Both the position numbers and the translations under genes were made by a program. Of a stretch of 64,000 nucleotides of DNA, positions 45,893 to 54,703 are shown piece after piece (position 1 is the first letter of the stretch; each line of letters opens with the position of its first letter). This DNA comes from Chlorogloea purpurea SAG 13.99. GTDB lineage: Bacteria; Cyanobacteriota; Cyanobacteriia; Cyanobacteriales; Microcystaceae. Location: positions 1 through 64,000 of the forward strand of contig JADQBB010000018.1 of NCBI GenBank assembly GCA_016903695.1, in the 5' to 3' direction. The notes beneath the pieces are model-generated. The model saw nothing but the letters and a program-made list of their open reading frames with translations. It was not told the origin of the DNA and made no database searches.

Positions 45893-47689
45893 ATGCGACT
45901 GTTATTAGTAGAAGACGATGAACTCCTCGCCGATCGACTGACTGTAGAATTAAACGGACTGGGTTACGTTATGGACACGGTCAGGGATGGAGAAGATGGG
46001 TGGAATTACAGTCAAGCGGTGGTTTACGATCTGATCGTCCTTGATGTGAGTTTGCCGAAACTGAGCGGGATCGCGCTCTGCGCCAAGTTACGGCAGAATA
46101 GCTATAAGGGCCCCATCCTGCTCCTCACCGCTAATACCGATAGCAGCTCGAAAGTTAAAGGGTTAGACGCGGGCGCGGATGATTACGTGGTCAAACCCTG
46201 TACGATCGAAGAACTATCGGCGAGGATCAGAGCCTTATTAAGGCGGGGAGACGCGGTAAGCAATCCCGTGTTGAAATGGGGCGAATTGAGTTTAAACCCC
46301 AGTAGTCGGGAAGTAATTTATCAGCAGCAGACTTTATCCCTATCAGCGAAAGAGTATAGTCTTCTAGAATTACTAATCCGTCATCCGAGAATAATTTTCA
46401 GTAGTGCGGCGATTCTCGATCATCTTTGGTCTTTTGAAGAAGTGCCAGGGGAAGATACGGTTAGGGCCCATATCAAAAGATTGAGGAAAAAATTAAATGC
46501 GGTGGGAGCGGCGGAGATCATAGAAACCGTTTACGGAATGGGCTATCGTCTCAACAGCGCTGCCGCCCAAGTTAATAATGCCCAAGAACTATCAGAGAGA
46601 ATTAAAGATAAAGTAGCGCAAACTTGGGAAAAATTACGAGAACCGATTCTTTCCAGGGTTAAAGATATAGATAATTTTGTCAAGGAGAAAACGCTACCGA
46701 GCTATCAATCAGCCCAGATGGCATCCCATAAGTTAGCGGGGTCATTAGGAATGTTCGGCTTCGGCGAAGGGTCTCGATTGGCCAAGGAAATAGATAGACT
46801 TTTAAAAAATTGGGAGGATAATTATAAAAATTGGGAAAGCCTCAAAAATTACCTGCAACTATTAAGGGCCCAATTTCCTGAGAATCTAGTAACAGTGACT
46901 CAAAATTCAGATAATAATAACGCCTATACAGCGGTGAAAATCGAAGTCTTAATCATCAGTCAAGATACAGATTGGAAAGAGCGAGTAGAAGAGGATGGGA
47001 AAAAATGGGGGATGAATTTTACTTTAGCTTCTAATATGAAGACTGCCTTCACAGAAATAGACAAAAAAGCGGTACAAGTAATAATTCTCAATCTAGATCA
47101 ACAAGGCCTCGACTCTCTAGACAAGCTATCCTACAATTGTCCACAAATACCGATTATAGTTCTGGCCGAATCGGAAAGTTTTCTACCGCGTCTAGAAGTG
47201 GCTCGCCGGGGTGGTAGACGTTTCGTCACTAAATCAACCCCGGTAGCCGATATTATAAGTTTAGTGCGAGATGTTGTATACTTACAGCCTTCTTCAGCTT
47301 TAAATGTTTTGGCTGTGGATGATGACGAGATGATTTTAGAATTTTTAAGGCAAACTTTATCGCCTTGGGGTTTTTGCGTCACCACCCTACAACGGGCGGA
47401 AAAATTCTGGGAAACATTACAGGGGGTGAAACCGGATTTACTGTTGCTAGACGTGGAAATGGAAGGCATAACGGGGATAGAACTCTGTCGGGTGGTGAGA
47501 AACGCTAAGATATGGGACTCTCTGCCCGTAATCTTCTTTACTTCCTGTCAATCGGCGGAAGTGATTCAATCTATTTTTAACGCCGGTGCCGATGATTATA
47601 TTTCTAAACCCATAGAGAGTAGAGAATTGGTGTCCAGAATCGTCAAACGTATGAGAAGACACGCTGTAAATGTGCGCGGGCAGATCTAA
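45893..47689 (+). CDS. Multi-domain response regulator: REC, OmpR DNA-binding, Hpt, REC-like, REC
   Basis: A 598-residue cytoplasmic signalling protein. An N-terminal receiver (phospho-acceptor D51 in LIVLDVSLP, switch lysine K101) and an OmpR-type winged helix (about 127-222, ending GYRLNSA) form a normal transcription factor. After a linker comes an Hpt-like domain with H279 in MASHKLAGSLGMFGF, then a degenerate receiver (about 350-465, lacking the acidic pocket), and a final receiver (472-590) with D520 in LLLLDVEMEG and K572. Fusion of an output domain with a phosphotransfer domain and extra receivers makes a branched phosphorelay on one chain. The partner kinase is not adjacent. Confidence 0.93.
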   Translation: MRLLLVEDDELLADRLTVELNGLGYVMDTVRDGEDGWNYSQAVVYDLIVLDVSLPKLSGIALCAKLRQNSYKGPILLLTANTDSSSKVKGLDAGADDYVVKPCTIEELSARIRALLRRGDAVSNPVLKWGELSLNPSSREVIYQQQTLSLSAKEYSLLELLIRHPRIIFSSAAILDHLWSFEEVPGEDTVRAHIKRLRKKLNAVGAAEIIETVYGMGYRLNSAAAQVNNAQELSERIKDKVAQTWEKLREPILSRVKDIDNFVKEKTLPSYQSAQMASHKLAGSLGMFGFGEGSRLAKEIDRLLKNWEDNYKNWESLKNYLQLLRAQFPENLVTVTQNSDNNNAYTAVKIEVLIISQDTDWKERVEEDGKKWGMNFTLASNMKTAFTEIDKKAVQVIILNLDQQGLDSLDKLSYNCPQIPIIVLAESESFLPRLEVARRGGRRFVTKSTPVADIISLVRDVVYLQPSSALNVLAVDDDEMILEFLRQTLSPWGFCVTTLQRAEKFWETLQGVKPDLLLLDVEMEGITGIELCRVVRNAKIWDSLPVIFFTSCQSAEVIQSIFNAGADDYISKPIESRELVSRIVKRMRRHAVNVRGQI

Positions 47690-47730
47690 TTTGATACAGT
47701 AGTATCTTAAACGGTGTTCGGATTATTCCC

Positions 47731-49572
47731 ATGATTGGCAAAGGAAAATTACAGGAAATACTGGGGTTGGATTTACGATCGCTGGGCCTGTTTCGCGTCT
47801 GTCTGGCCCTCGTGGTATTGGTAGACTTGTTCACGCGTTTCGACTCCCTCGTCGCTCATTATACCGATGAGGGAGTCCTACCCCTGGAGGCCCTGAAGCA
47901 AATTTCTCCTAGCCCTTTCTATTGGTCGTTTCTTAATCTTAGCGGTTCCCCTGCCTTACAGACGATAATATTTGTTCTCGCTATCGCTATCGCCCTATTA
48001 TTCTTAGTGGGCTATCGCACTCGTTTTGCTACTATCGCTCTTTGGGCGATGATAGTGTCTATCCATAATCGTAACCCAGTGATCTTGTTCGCCGCCGATG
48101 AGGTGCTGAGGGCGATTCTCTTCTGGTGTATGTTTTTACCTTTGGGTGCTACTTACTCGATCGATAGTGCTTTAAATACTAACCCAGATCCGTTACCGAA
48201 AAGAATCCTTTCCGGGGCTACTTTTGCCCTGATGGTGCAAATTTGTTATATCTATATGTGGTCGGCGGCTTTTAAAACTAAAAGCGAGACTTGGTGGCCC
48301 GATGGCACCGCCGTCTATTATGCCCTCAGCTTCGACCAGTACGTGACAGTTTTCGGTGGTTGGTTATTAATGCTACCTCTAGCCGTACAAAAGGTTTTCA
48401 CTTTGGGTGCTTTGTTTTTCGAGTGGGTGGGGCCGCTGATTATTTTTATACCTTTCCGCAATAGTTTATTTAAGTGTATCGCGATCGTTGCTTTCATCGG
48501 GCTTCACATTGGTTTCGGTTTGAGTTTCCACCTGGGCATTTTTCCTTTCCTGAGTATCACGCACTGGCTACCATTGATTCCTAGTAACGTCTGGGATTTT
48601 TCACGGGAGAAGATACGCACACCCGAGAGGGAAGGTTTAAGAATTAACTACGATAAAGACTGTGGCTTCTGTAAAAAAGTTGTTTATCTATTACGTACTT
48701 TTTTAATCCTACCAGGCACCCCTTTACTGATAGCCCAAGATAATCCCTCTATTTACGCCGATATGTTAGAGAAAAATTCGTGGGTGGTGGAAGATTGGCG
48801 GGGCGATCGTTATTATAAATGGGAGGGTATCGCTTATATCTGTAGTTTATCGCCCCTATTCTGGTGGTTGAGTCCCATTTTGCGACTGCCTCCCCTGATG
48901 AAATTGGGAACGAAACTTTATGAAACTATCGCCAGTAATCGTCGCTTCGCCGGTAATTTTACCAAACCTTTCAAATTCCGTCCTTTAGTTGTCCGCTCGT
49001 TCCTACCTTTAAATCTTCTATCTTTATTTTTCTTGGTTTTAGCTACTATTTGGAATCTGAAAAACTTCGTCACTCAATCGGTGATTAGAAACGATTTGAA
49101 TACTCCTTTAATAGCTTCTTTAGACCGGTTCTTGTCGAGGCGGACTTTTCAAGTTTTCGACCCTGTAGCCAAAGTTACCCGACTCGATCAATATTGGAGT
49201 ATTTTCGCCCCTAGCCCCCCTAAAGATGATGGTTGGTTCGTCGCCGTAAGTCGTTTGGCAGACGGTAGTGAAGTGGATTTATTTAAAGAGGGAAAACCTG
49301 TATCTTGGGATAAACCTACGGAAAGCGATCGTAATCGTTTCTATAAGAATATGCAGTGGCGATCTTATTATATCGATCTCACTCGCACTAGAGGTAAGGT
49401 CGTTAATTCTTATCTAGCTCATTATTTATGTCATCAATGGAATAATACTCATCCTCGATCGCAACAAGTGCAAAAAATAGAAGTGTATTTTTTGAATGAA
49501 AGAACCGTGCCTCCGGGAGAGAATCAACCTGTTATCAAACAACTAGTTTTTCAGCATAACTGTACTTCTTAA
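47731..49572 (+). CDS. HTTM domain protein fused to a DCC1-like thiol oxidoreductase domain
   Basis: A 613-residue integral membrane protein. The N-terminal half is an HTTM domain (relative of vitamin K-dependent gamma-carboxylase): LGLFRVCLALVVLVDLF in the first helix, YTDEGVLP after it and a conserved HNRNP loop. A DCC1-like domain follows, starting YDKDCGFCKK with redox-type C311 and C314. The last 190 residues contain a membrane helix (SFLPLNLLSLFFLVLA) and a W-rich soluble part. HTTM and DCC proteins are commonly adjacent; here they are one chain. Its substrate is unknown. It ends on a TTAA shared with the next, convergent gene. Confidence 0.9.
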   Translation: MIGKGKLQEILGLDLRSLGLFRVCLALVVLVDLFTRFDSLVAHYTDEGVLPLEALKQISPSPFYWSFLNLSGSPALQTIIFVLAIAIALLFLVGYRTRFATIALWAMIVSIHNRNPVILFAADEVLRAILFWCMFLPLGATYSIDSALNTNPDPLPKRILSGATFALMVQICYIYMWSAAFKTKSETWWPDGTAVYYALSFDQYVTVFGGWLLMLPLAVQKVFTLGALFFEWVGPLIIFIPFRNSLFKCIAIVAFIGLHIGFGLSFHLGIFPFLSITHWLPLIPSNVWDFSREKIRTPEREGLRINYDKDCGFCKKVVYLLRTFLILPGTPLLIAQDNPSIYADMLEKNSWVVEDWRGDRYYKWEGIAYICSLSPLFWWLSPILRLPPLMKLGTKLYETIASNRRFAGNFTKPFKFRPLVVRSFLPLNLLSLFFLVLATIWNLKNFVTQSVIRNDLNTPLIASLDRFLSRRTFQVFDPVAKVTRLDQYWSIFAPSPPKDDGWFVAVSRLADGSEVDLFKEGKPVSWDKPTESDRNRFYKNMQWRSYYIDLTRTRGKVVNSYLAHYLCHQWNNTHPRSQQVQKIEVYFLNERTVPPGENQPVIKQLVFQHNCTS

Positions 49573-50165
49573 TTATTGCGATTGACGATCTTATCTAAGC
49601 TAACCTGCCAAAAATATAAAGCTAAGTTAAAGCCACTGAGTAATTTAGGTACTCCCTCGGCTATAGAGGCAACCACGGAATTTTTTAGGTGAACTGAATC
49701 TATATATATAGCTATGGCTAACAATAATAAACCTATAGTTAAACTTAAATAATTTGTCTTTCTTATCCATCGCCAACAATTTAACAAATACAGGGATAAG
49801 ACAACAGCAAATACACTTATAGTCAGAAGTTTGGGTACATCTATCATTAAAAAAATGATATGAATTCTATAAATTTCGTTTGCCAAAAACAATCCTGTTG
49901 TCAAAGCAGAATAAAGGAAAAAACGATTATCTCGTTCATCGGGATTTAGCTTATTGACTATCACGAAAGTAAATGCACAAACTAGAGGGGGAACAGTGCA
50001 TAGTAATTGAAATGCGTGGGTGAATAGTGATGCTAAGGGATGAAAAGGTGTAGGGGGTGGGGAAAAAAATATCGTTGGCGATAATCCATACGAATAAGCA
50101 ATGAGTAAAGTTGTAGTTACTAATGACAACAATCCAAGATTAACTATAAGAATCCGTCTGAACAC
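49569..50165 (-). CDS. Hypothetical multi-pass membrane protein
   Basis: A 198-residue protein with about six hydrophobic segments (first at 5-27) and a polar loop NKLNPDERDNRF. Its family is not recognised. Its stop shares TTAA (49569-49572) with the convergent HTTM gene. The ATG has only weak upstream signals. Likely plasma or thylakoid membrane. Confidence 0.7.
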   Translation of the reverse strand: MFRRILIVNLGLLSLVTTTLLIAYSYGLSPTIFFSPPPTPFHPLASLFTHAFQLLCTVPPLVCAFTFVIVNKLNPDERDNRFFLYSALTTGLFLANEIYRIHIIFLMIDVPKLLTISVFAVVLSLYLLNCWRWIRKTNYLSLTIGLLLLAIAIYIDSVHLKNSVVASIAEGVPKLLSGFNLALYFWQVSLDKIVNRNN

Positions 50166-50243
50166 TACATTTATGAATATTAGAGAGAAAATCGCTCGAT
50201 CGATAAGCGCTGTTTACGATTAACAACGCTTATGGCGTATTAT

Positions 50244-50999
50244 TTACAGGCCTTCTTTAGGGCCTGTAGGAGGCATTAAAGTAGGAATCACGCTAGCTTT
50301 TTGAGCGAGGAAACGTTCTTTCACCAATTGTCTAAAAATTTGTAAATTGGGGGTTAAATTATGTAAATTAGCTTTCAGTTGTTCTACTACAGAGACTGAT
50401 GTGTTCTCTTCTAGCTCATAATTGAAGCTACCGGCGAAAAGAAGGGCTGGAATGGGTAATCGATCGGGCAGTTGTAATTTAGCTTCGTTGATGCCTATAT
50501 TTAACTGGCAGTTATCCAATTGATAGGTCAGGTTGATTCCTGCTTGTACTAAACCTTGTCCGAAATCTTGCCAAGGGCCGGGAGATAGGAGAGTGTTGGT
50601 GATGTACTTGCGCGCTACATCTTCGTTACCTGGAAGAGGAATGATACTTTTCGGGGCGAGATTCAGGGTTTGATATTCGGCTAGAGATAGTTTATCCACG
50701 TAAGCCGACACTATAGAAGGTAGTCTGATATTGTGGTTGGTAGGGTCTCCGATTACTTCCACGAAAGTGATGCTACGGGGTTGGGCGACGACGCTGATAC
50801 CATTTTGAAAGTTCACTTGAGAGTAGTTAGGGCTTAATACCGGTTGGGCGTTTAGTTCCCATTCGTTGGGTACGATACCGCTAAATTTGAGAAAATCCAC
50901 CGTTAGCATCGCCGGATTGAGATTCTTGGCAACTACACCAATTGCTAATTCTTCGATTTCTCTGATAGTAATAGGAGAGGGCTGGGCGGAACTGACCAT
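50244..50999 (-). CDS. Conserved cyanobacterial hypothetical protein
   Basis: A 251-residue soluble protein without signal peptide. It looks alpha-beta with IGVVAKNLNPAML near the N-terminus, a VAQPRSITFVEVIGDP strand pair and a C-terminal helical end rich in charged residues (QIFRQLVKERFLAQKA). I recognise no catalytic motif. It is divergent from the UPF0182 gene, about 100 bases apart. Likely a lineage-conserved protein; function unknown. Confidence 0.75.
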   Translation of the reverse strand: MVSSAQPSPITIREIEELAIGVVAKNLNPAMLTVDFLKFSGIVPNEWELNAQPVLSPNYSQVNFQNGISVVAQPRSITFVEVIGDPTNHNIRLPSIVSAYVDKLSLAEYQTLNLAPKSIIPLPGNEDVARKYITNTLLSPGPWQDFGQGLVQAGINLTYQLDNCQLNIGINEAKLQLPDRLPIPALLFAGSFNYELEENTSVSVVEQLKANLHNLTPNLQIFRQLVKERFLAQKASVIPTLMPPTGPKEGL

Positions 51000-51101
51000 A
51001 GATTTTGTAAAAGTTTTTACACTTTGTTGATACTATTCCTAGTTTACCCAGCAAAAGAGATCGATCGTCACTTTTTCATATTAAAGTTACCTTCAAGGGC
51101 T

Positions 51102-53972
51102 ATGCTTAAAAGTCAACGAATGTCAAACTATTTACAAACTTCTTTAAGTAAGAGCGTCGGCTTTTTACTAATGGTAATATTAGTGGGTGGTTTGCTGGTT
51201 CAGTTAGTAGGGGAAATCCTCTGGTTTCAAGAAGTTCATTATTTGGACACTTTCTTAAAAAGATTGGGTTCACAATTAGGATTAGGTTTATTGGGAACCC
51301 TATTAAGTATCGGTTGGGTATGGTTTAATATTCGTTTATCAGAAGCGTTAAAATGGCCCCACAAAGTAGACGATTCGTTTGTAGGAGTTGTTAAGCCTCA
51401 ATCGGTGACTCTCGATCTAACTCGACTATTAATCACCTTATTAGGTTTGACTACTTGGCTGGGACTGTTATTAATTTACTATAGCCAAGTGAGTATCAAT
51501 TTATGGACACCGATATTTAATTTACCTAATTTAAACTCTCCCCTACAGCTCAATTCCTTTGGGGCAGTTTTACCCCAACTATGGTCTAGTTTTGGGCCAC
51601 TGATTCTCATTACGAGTTTGACCCTATTTTTATTTATATCCCCTCACCTGACCCTACGATTAATAGCCTTATTTTTCAGCGCCGTTTCCGGCTTAATTCT
51701 TGCGGGTAATTGGTCTAATATATTCAAATACTTCGCCGCAGTACCTTTTAATAAAATCGATCCGCAATTCCAGCTCGATTTAAGTTTCTATATCTTTAAA
51801 TTACCTCTCTGGCAATTGGCGCAATTCTGGCTTACGGGTTTAATTAGTTTTAGCCTGATCACCGTAAGTTTTATCTATCTCCTCTCGGGTAATAGTTTAT
51901 CGGAAGGTAAATTTATCGGATTCTCCCGATTGCAATTACGTCACCTATACGGACTCTGGGGTCTGTTGATGCTACTGGTGGCTTTCCATCACGTTATCGG
52001 GCGTTATAATCTTCTCTATTCTCCTATCGGCGTGGTTTTCGGGGCGGGATATACCGATAGTCACGTTCAACAATTCGTGGATATTGCTTTGGGCCTAATA
52101 GCGGCGATCAGTGGCATTTGGTTACTGGGAAAAGCGATTACCGGGGCGAGTCGCAGTCAGATAGTGTCTAGAAAAAAAGCTAAAGCCACATTTTCTCGCT
52201 TTCTATTGATATTGGGCTTTTATATCTTGGTGTTTATTATCGGCTTGATCGCTACTAACACTGTGCAAAAATTGATAGTGCAACCCAATGAATTATTACA
52301 GGAAAAACCCTATATCGAGAGGAGTATTAAAAGTACCAGAGCCGCTTTCGCCCTCGATAAAATCGATGCTCGAATATTCGACCCCAAAGCCCAATTAACA
52401 AAGGAAGTTTTGCAGAGAAATCACTTGACGATCGATAATATCCGTCTCTGGGATACCAAACCGTTACTGCAAACGAACCGACAACTACAACAGATAAGGT
52501 CTTATTATAAATTTCCCGACGCGGACATCGATCGTTATAACGTCAAAGTCAAATTAGCCGACCAACCACAGCAACCCTCGGAAAAGCAACAGGTGATCAT
52601 CTCCGCTAGAGAATTAGATTATAGCGCCGTACCCCCTTCGGCCCAAACTTGGGTGAACCAACATTTAGTTTACACCCACGGCTACGGCTTCACTCTCTCA
52701 CCGGTGAATTTAGTAGATGAGGGAGGATTACCCTATTATTTCGTCAAAGATATAGGCACGTATCAGGATCAAGCCGCCCTACGCACCTCTAGCGAATCGA
52801 TTCAATCGAGTATCCCCATAGGTAAGCCCAGAATTTATTTCGGGCAGTTAACTAACAATCACATCATGACTTCAACCAAAGTGAAAGAATTCGACTTTCC
52901 CTCCGGCGAAGATAACGTGTATAACACTTATGATGGCACGGGCGGGATTAATATAGGTTCGATCGCTTGGGAAAGGTGGCTATTCGCCCTGTATTTAAAA
53001 GATTGGCAGATGTTATTCACGAGGGATTTCACTCCCGAAACGAGATTGTTATTCCGCCGGGATATAGAAAGCAGAATCGGCACTATCGCCCCCTTTCTTA
53101 ATTTTGAACGCAATCCCTATTTAGTAGCCGCGGACGTGGGCGATTCTAACAGTAAACTCCATTGGATCATCGATGGTTATACTACCAGCGCTTACTATCC
53201 CTATTCTGATCCTGGTAAAGATGGATTTAATTATATTCGTAATTCTGTAAAAGTGGTCGTGGACGCTTATAACGGGGATGTGGATTTTTATATTAGTGAC
53301 GCGGATGACCCGATTATTAAAACGTGGGCGAAAATTTTCCCCCATCTTTTCAAACCTTTATCGGCGATGCCGGAGAATTTAAAACGTCACATACGCTATC
53401 CAGAGGACTTTTTCAGTACCCAATCGGAGAGACTGTTAATCTATCACATGACAGACCCGCAGGTGTTTTATAATCGGGAAGATCAGTGGGAAATCCCGGA
53501 AGAAATTTACGGTACTGATAGGCAGGCGGTTCAACCCTATTACCTGATCATGAAATTGCCATCGGCGGAAAAAGAGGAATTCATCCTGATGCAACCTTAT
53601 ACACCCACGGGCCGCCCCAATTTAATCGCTTGGTTGGCCGCCAGGTCTGACGAGGCCGAGTATGGTAATTTGCTTTTATATCAATTCCCGAAACAGCGTT
53701 TGGTTTTCGGCACGAATCAAATAGAAGCTTTAATCAATCAAACGCCTGAGATTTCCCAACAGATTTCCCTCTGGAATCGGGAAGGCTCAAAAGTTTTACA
53801 GGGACATTTGTTAGTGATTCCCATAGAACAATCTTTACTTTATGTGGAGCCATTATATCTAGTCGCCACTAAAAATAGTCTTCCCACGATCGCTAGAGTC
53901 ACGGTAGCTTATGAGAATAAAATAGTTATGGAGGAAAGTCTGTCTTCAGCTTTAGAAAAGTTGTTCCGGTAG
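51102..53972 (+). CDS. UPF0182 family large membrane protein
   Basis: A roughly 956-residue protein of the UPF0182 (COG1615) family. ATG 51102 (MLKSQRMSNYLQ) is preferred, with AAGGG five bases upstream; ATG 51120 is possible and a TTG at 51024 unlikely. Seven hydrophobic segments occupy the first 370 residues, followed by a large soluble domain containing the family hallmarks NHIMTSTKVKEFDFPSG, YTTSAYYPYSDP, IRNSVKVVVDAYNGDV and VFYNREDQWEIPEE. The function of the family is unknown. Confidence 0.93.
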   Translation: MLKSQRMSNYLQTSLSKSVGFLLMVILVGGLLVQLVGEILWFQEVHYLDTFLKRLGSQLGLGLLGTLLSIGWVWFNIRLSEALKWPHKVDDSFVGVVKPQSVTLDLTRLLITLLGLTTWLGLLLIYYSQVSINLWTPIFNLPNLNSPLQLNSFGAVLPQLWSSFGPLILITSLTLFLFISPHLTLRLIALFFSAVSGLILAGNWSNIFKYFAAVPFNKIDPQFQLDLSFYIFKLPLWQLAQFWLTGLISFSLITVSFIYLLSGNSLSEGKFIGFSRLQLRHLYGLWGLLMLLVAFHHVIGRYNLLYSPIGVVFGAGYTDSHVQQFVDIALGLIAAISGIWLLGKAITGASRSQIVSRKKAKATFSRFLLILGFYILVFIIGLIATNTVQKLIVQPNELLQEKPYIERSIKSTRAAFALDKIDARIFDPKAQLTKEVLQRNHLTIDNIRLWDTKPLLQTNRQLQQIRSYYKFPDADIDRYNVKVKLADQPQQPSEKQQVIISARELDYSAVPPSAQTWVNQHLVYTHGYGFTLSPVNLVDEGGLPYYFVKDIGTYQDQAALRTSSESIQSSIPIGKPRIYFGQLTNNHIMTSTKVKEFDFPSGEDNVYNTYDGTGGINIGSIAWERWLFALYLKDWQMLFTRDFTPETRLLFRRDIESRIGTIAPFLNFERNPYLVAADVGDSNSKLHWIIDGYTTSAYYPYSDPGKDGFNYIRNSVKVVVDAYNGDVDFYISDADDPIIKTWAKIFPHLFKPLSAMPENLKRHIRYPEDFFSTQSERLLIYHMTDPQVFYNREDQWEIPEEIYGTDRQAVQPYYLIMKLPSAEKEEFILMQPYTPTGRPNLIAWLAARSDEAEYGNLLLYQFPKQRLVFGTNQIEALINQTPEISQQISLWNREGSKVLQGHLLVIPIEQSLLYVEPLYLVATKNSLPTIARVTVAYENKIVMEESLSSALEKLFR

Positions 53973-54053
53973 ATGAATAAATTGCTCCCTCTCGACGCGG
54001 CTCTCCAAGGCTAGAATCAGTAGTAATATTTTTAATTACCAAATAGTAGTACC

Positions 54054-54278
54054 ATGCAGTCGCAAAAATTATCCATCTCTTTGTCTCCTACCTTAACCAG
54101 GTTTATCGAACATTACAAGACGGCTAGAGGGTACAAATCTCGCTCTGAGGTGATTTCAGTCGCTTTGAACTTATTACAGGAAAAAGAACTAGAAGACGCT
54201 TATCGAGACATATCTACAGAAGTCGATGGAGATTGGGAGGTGACGGTTGCGGATGGTTTGAACGATGAAACGTGGTGA
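54054..54278 (+). CDS. CopG/RHH-type antitoxin
   Basis: A 74-residue protein whose N-terminus LSISLSPTLTRFIEHY and following RSEVISVALNLL form a ribbon-helix-helix DNA-binding domain, and whose acidic tail (EVDGDWEVTVADG) should wrap the toxin. It overlaps the MazF-type toxin gene by 14 bases. It neutralises the toxin and represses the pair, by analogy with known type II modules. Confidence 0.9.
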   Translation: MQSQKLSISLSPTLTRFIEHYKTARGYKSRSEVISVALNLLQEKELEDAYRDISTEVDGDWEVTVADGLNDETW

Positions 54279-54603
54279 AATAATTTATGCGAACCTTAAC
54301 CCGACGGTAGGTTCAGAAATAGCCAAACGCCGTCCCGTGTTAATCGTGAGCAATGACGTTAACAACCGTGCAGCTTCTACAGTGACAATTTTGCCCATCA
54401 CTTCCAATGTTAGTCAAGTTTATCCATTCGAGGTATTTTTATCACCGTCAGACAGTGGTTTGCCCAAACCTTCTAAAGTTCAGGCGCAACAAGTACGAAC
54501 GATTTCCAAGCAACGAGTCGGGGGAGAAGCCGTAGGTTTATTAAGCGAAAAACTAATGCTGTTAGTTGATGTTGCCCTGAAACTTCATCTGGCACTAGAT
54601 TAA
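54265..54603 (+). CDS. MazF/PemK-type toxin
   Basis: A 112-residue ribonuclease toxin of the MazF/PemK fold: MKRGEIIYANLNPTVGSE at the start, KRRPVLIVSND, ILPITSN and QAQQVRTISKQRV are the conserved strands, including the catalytic-region Arg and Thr. It presumably cleaves mRNA at short motifs when freed from its antitoxin. Its last bases overlap on the opposite strand with an HNH-like remnant, so the pair abuts the end of a broken gene. Confidence 0.93.
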   Translation: MKRGEIIYANLNPTVGSEIAKRRPVLIVSNDVNNRAASTVTILPITSNVSQVYPFEVFLSPSDSGLPKPSKVQAQQVRTISKQRVGGEAVGLLSEKLMLLVDVALKLHLALD

Positions 54604-54679
54604 ACACCTTTTCCCCGTCAGTTTTACCTCCATGTTTTTCCGGGATAACATGATCGATGCAGTGAGGGGAAAGGGCACT
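54598..54679 (-). pseudogene. HNH endonuclease C-terminal remnant
   Basis: On the minus strand an open stretch reads HCIDHVIPEKHGG then KTDGEKVFNL, close to the IDHxIxEKHGGxT core of small cyanobacterial HNH nucleases whose N-terminus is MSGTYISAALRR. There is no start codon, no zinc-binding CxxC and no room for the rest of the domain, as the helicase gene ends 25 bases away. A matching N-terminal piece lies at 58385-58483 on the same strand. Confidence 0.5.
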
Positions 54680-54703
54680 TTAGCGGAGAAAATATTCGCT
54701 CGA

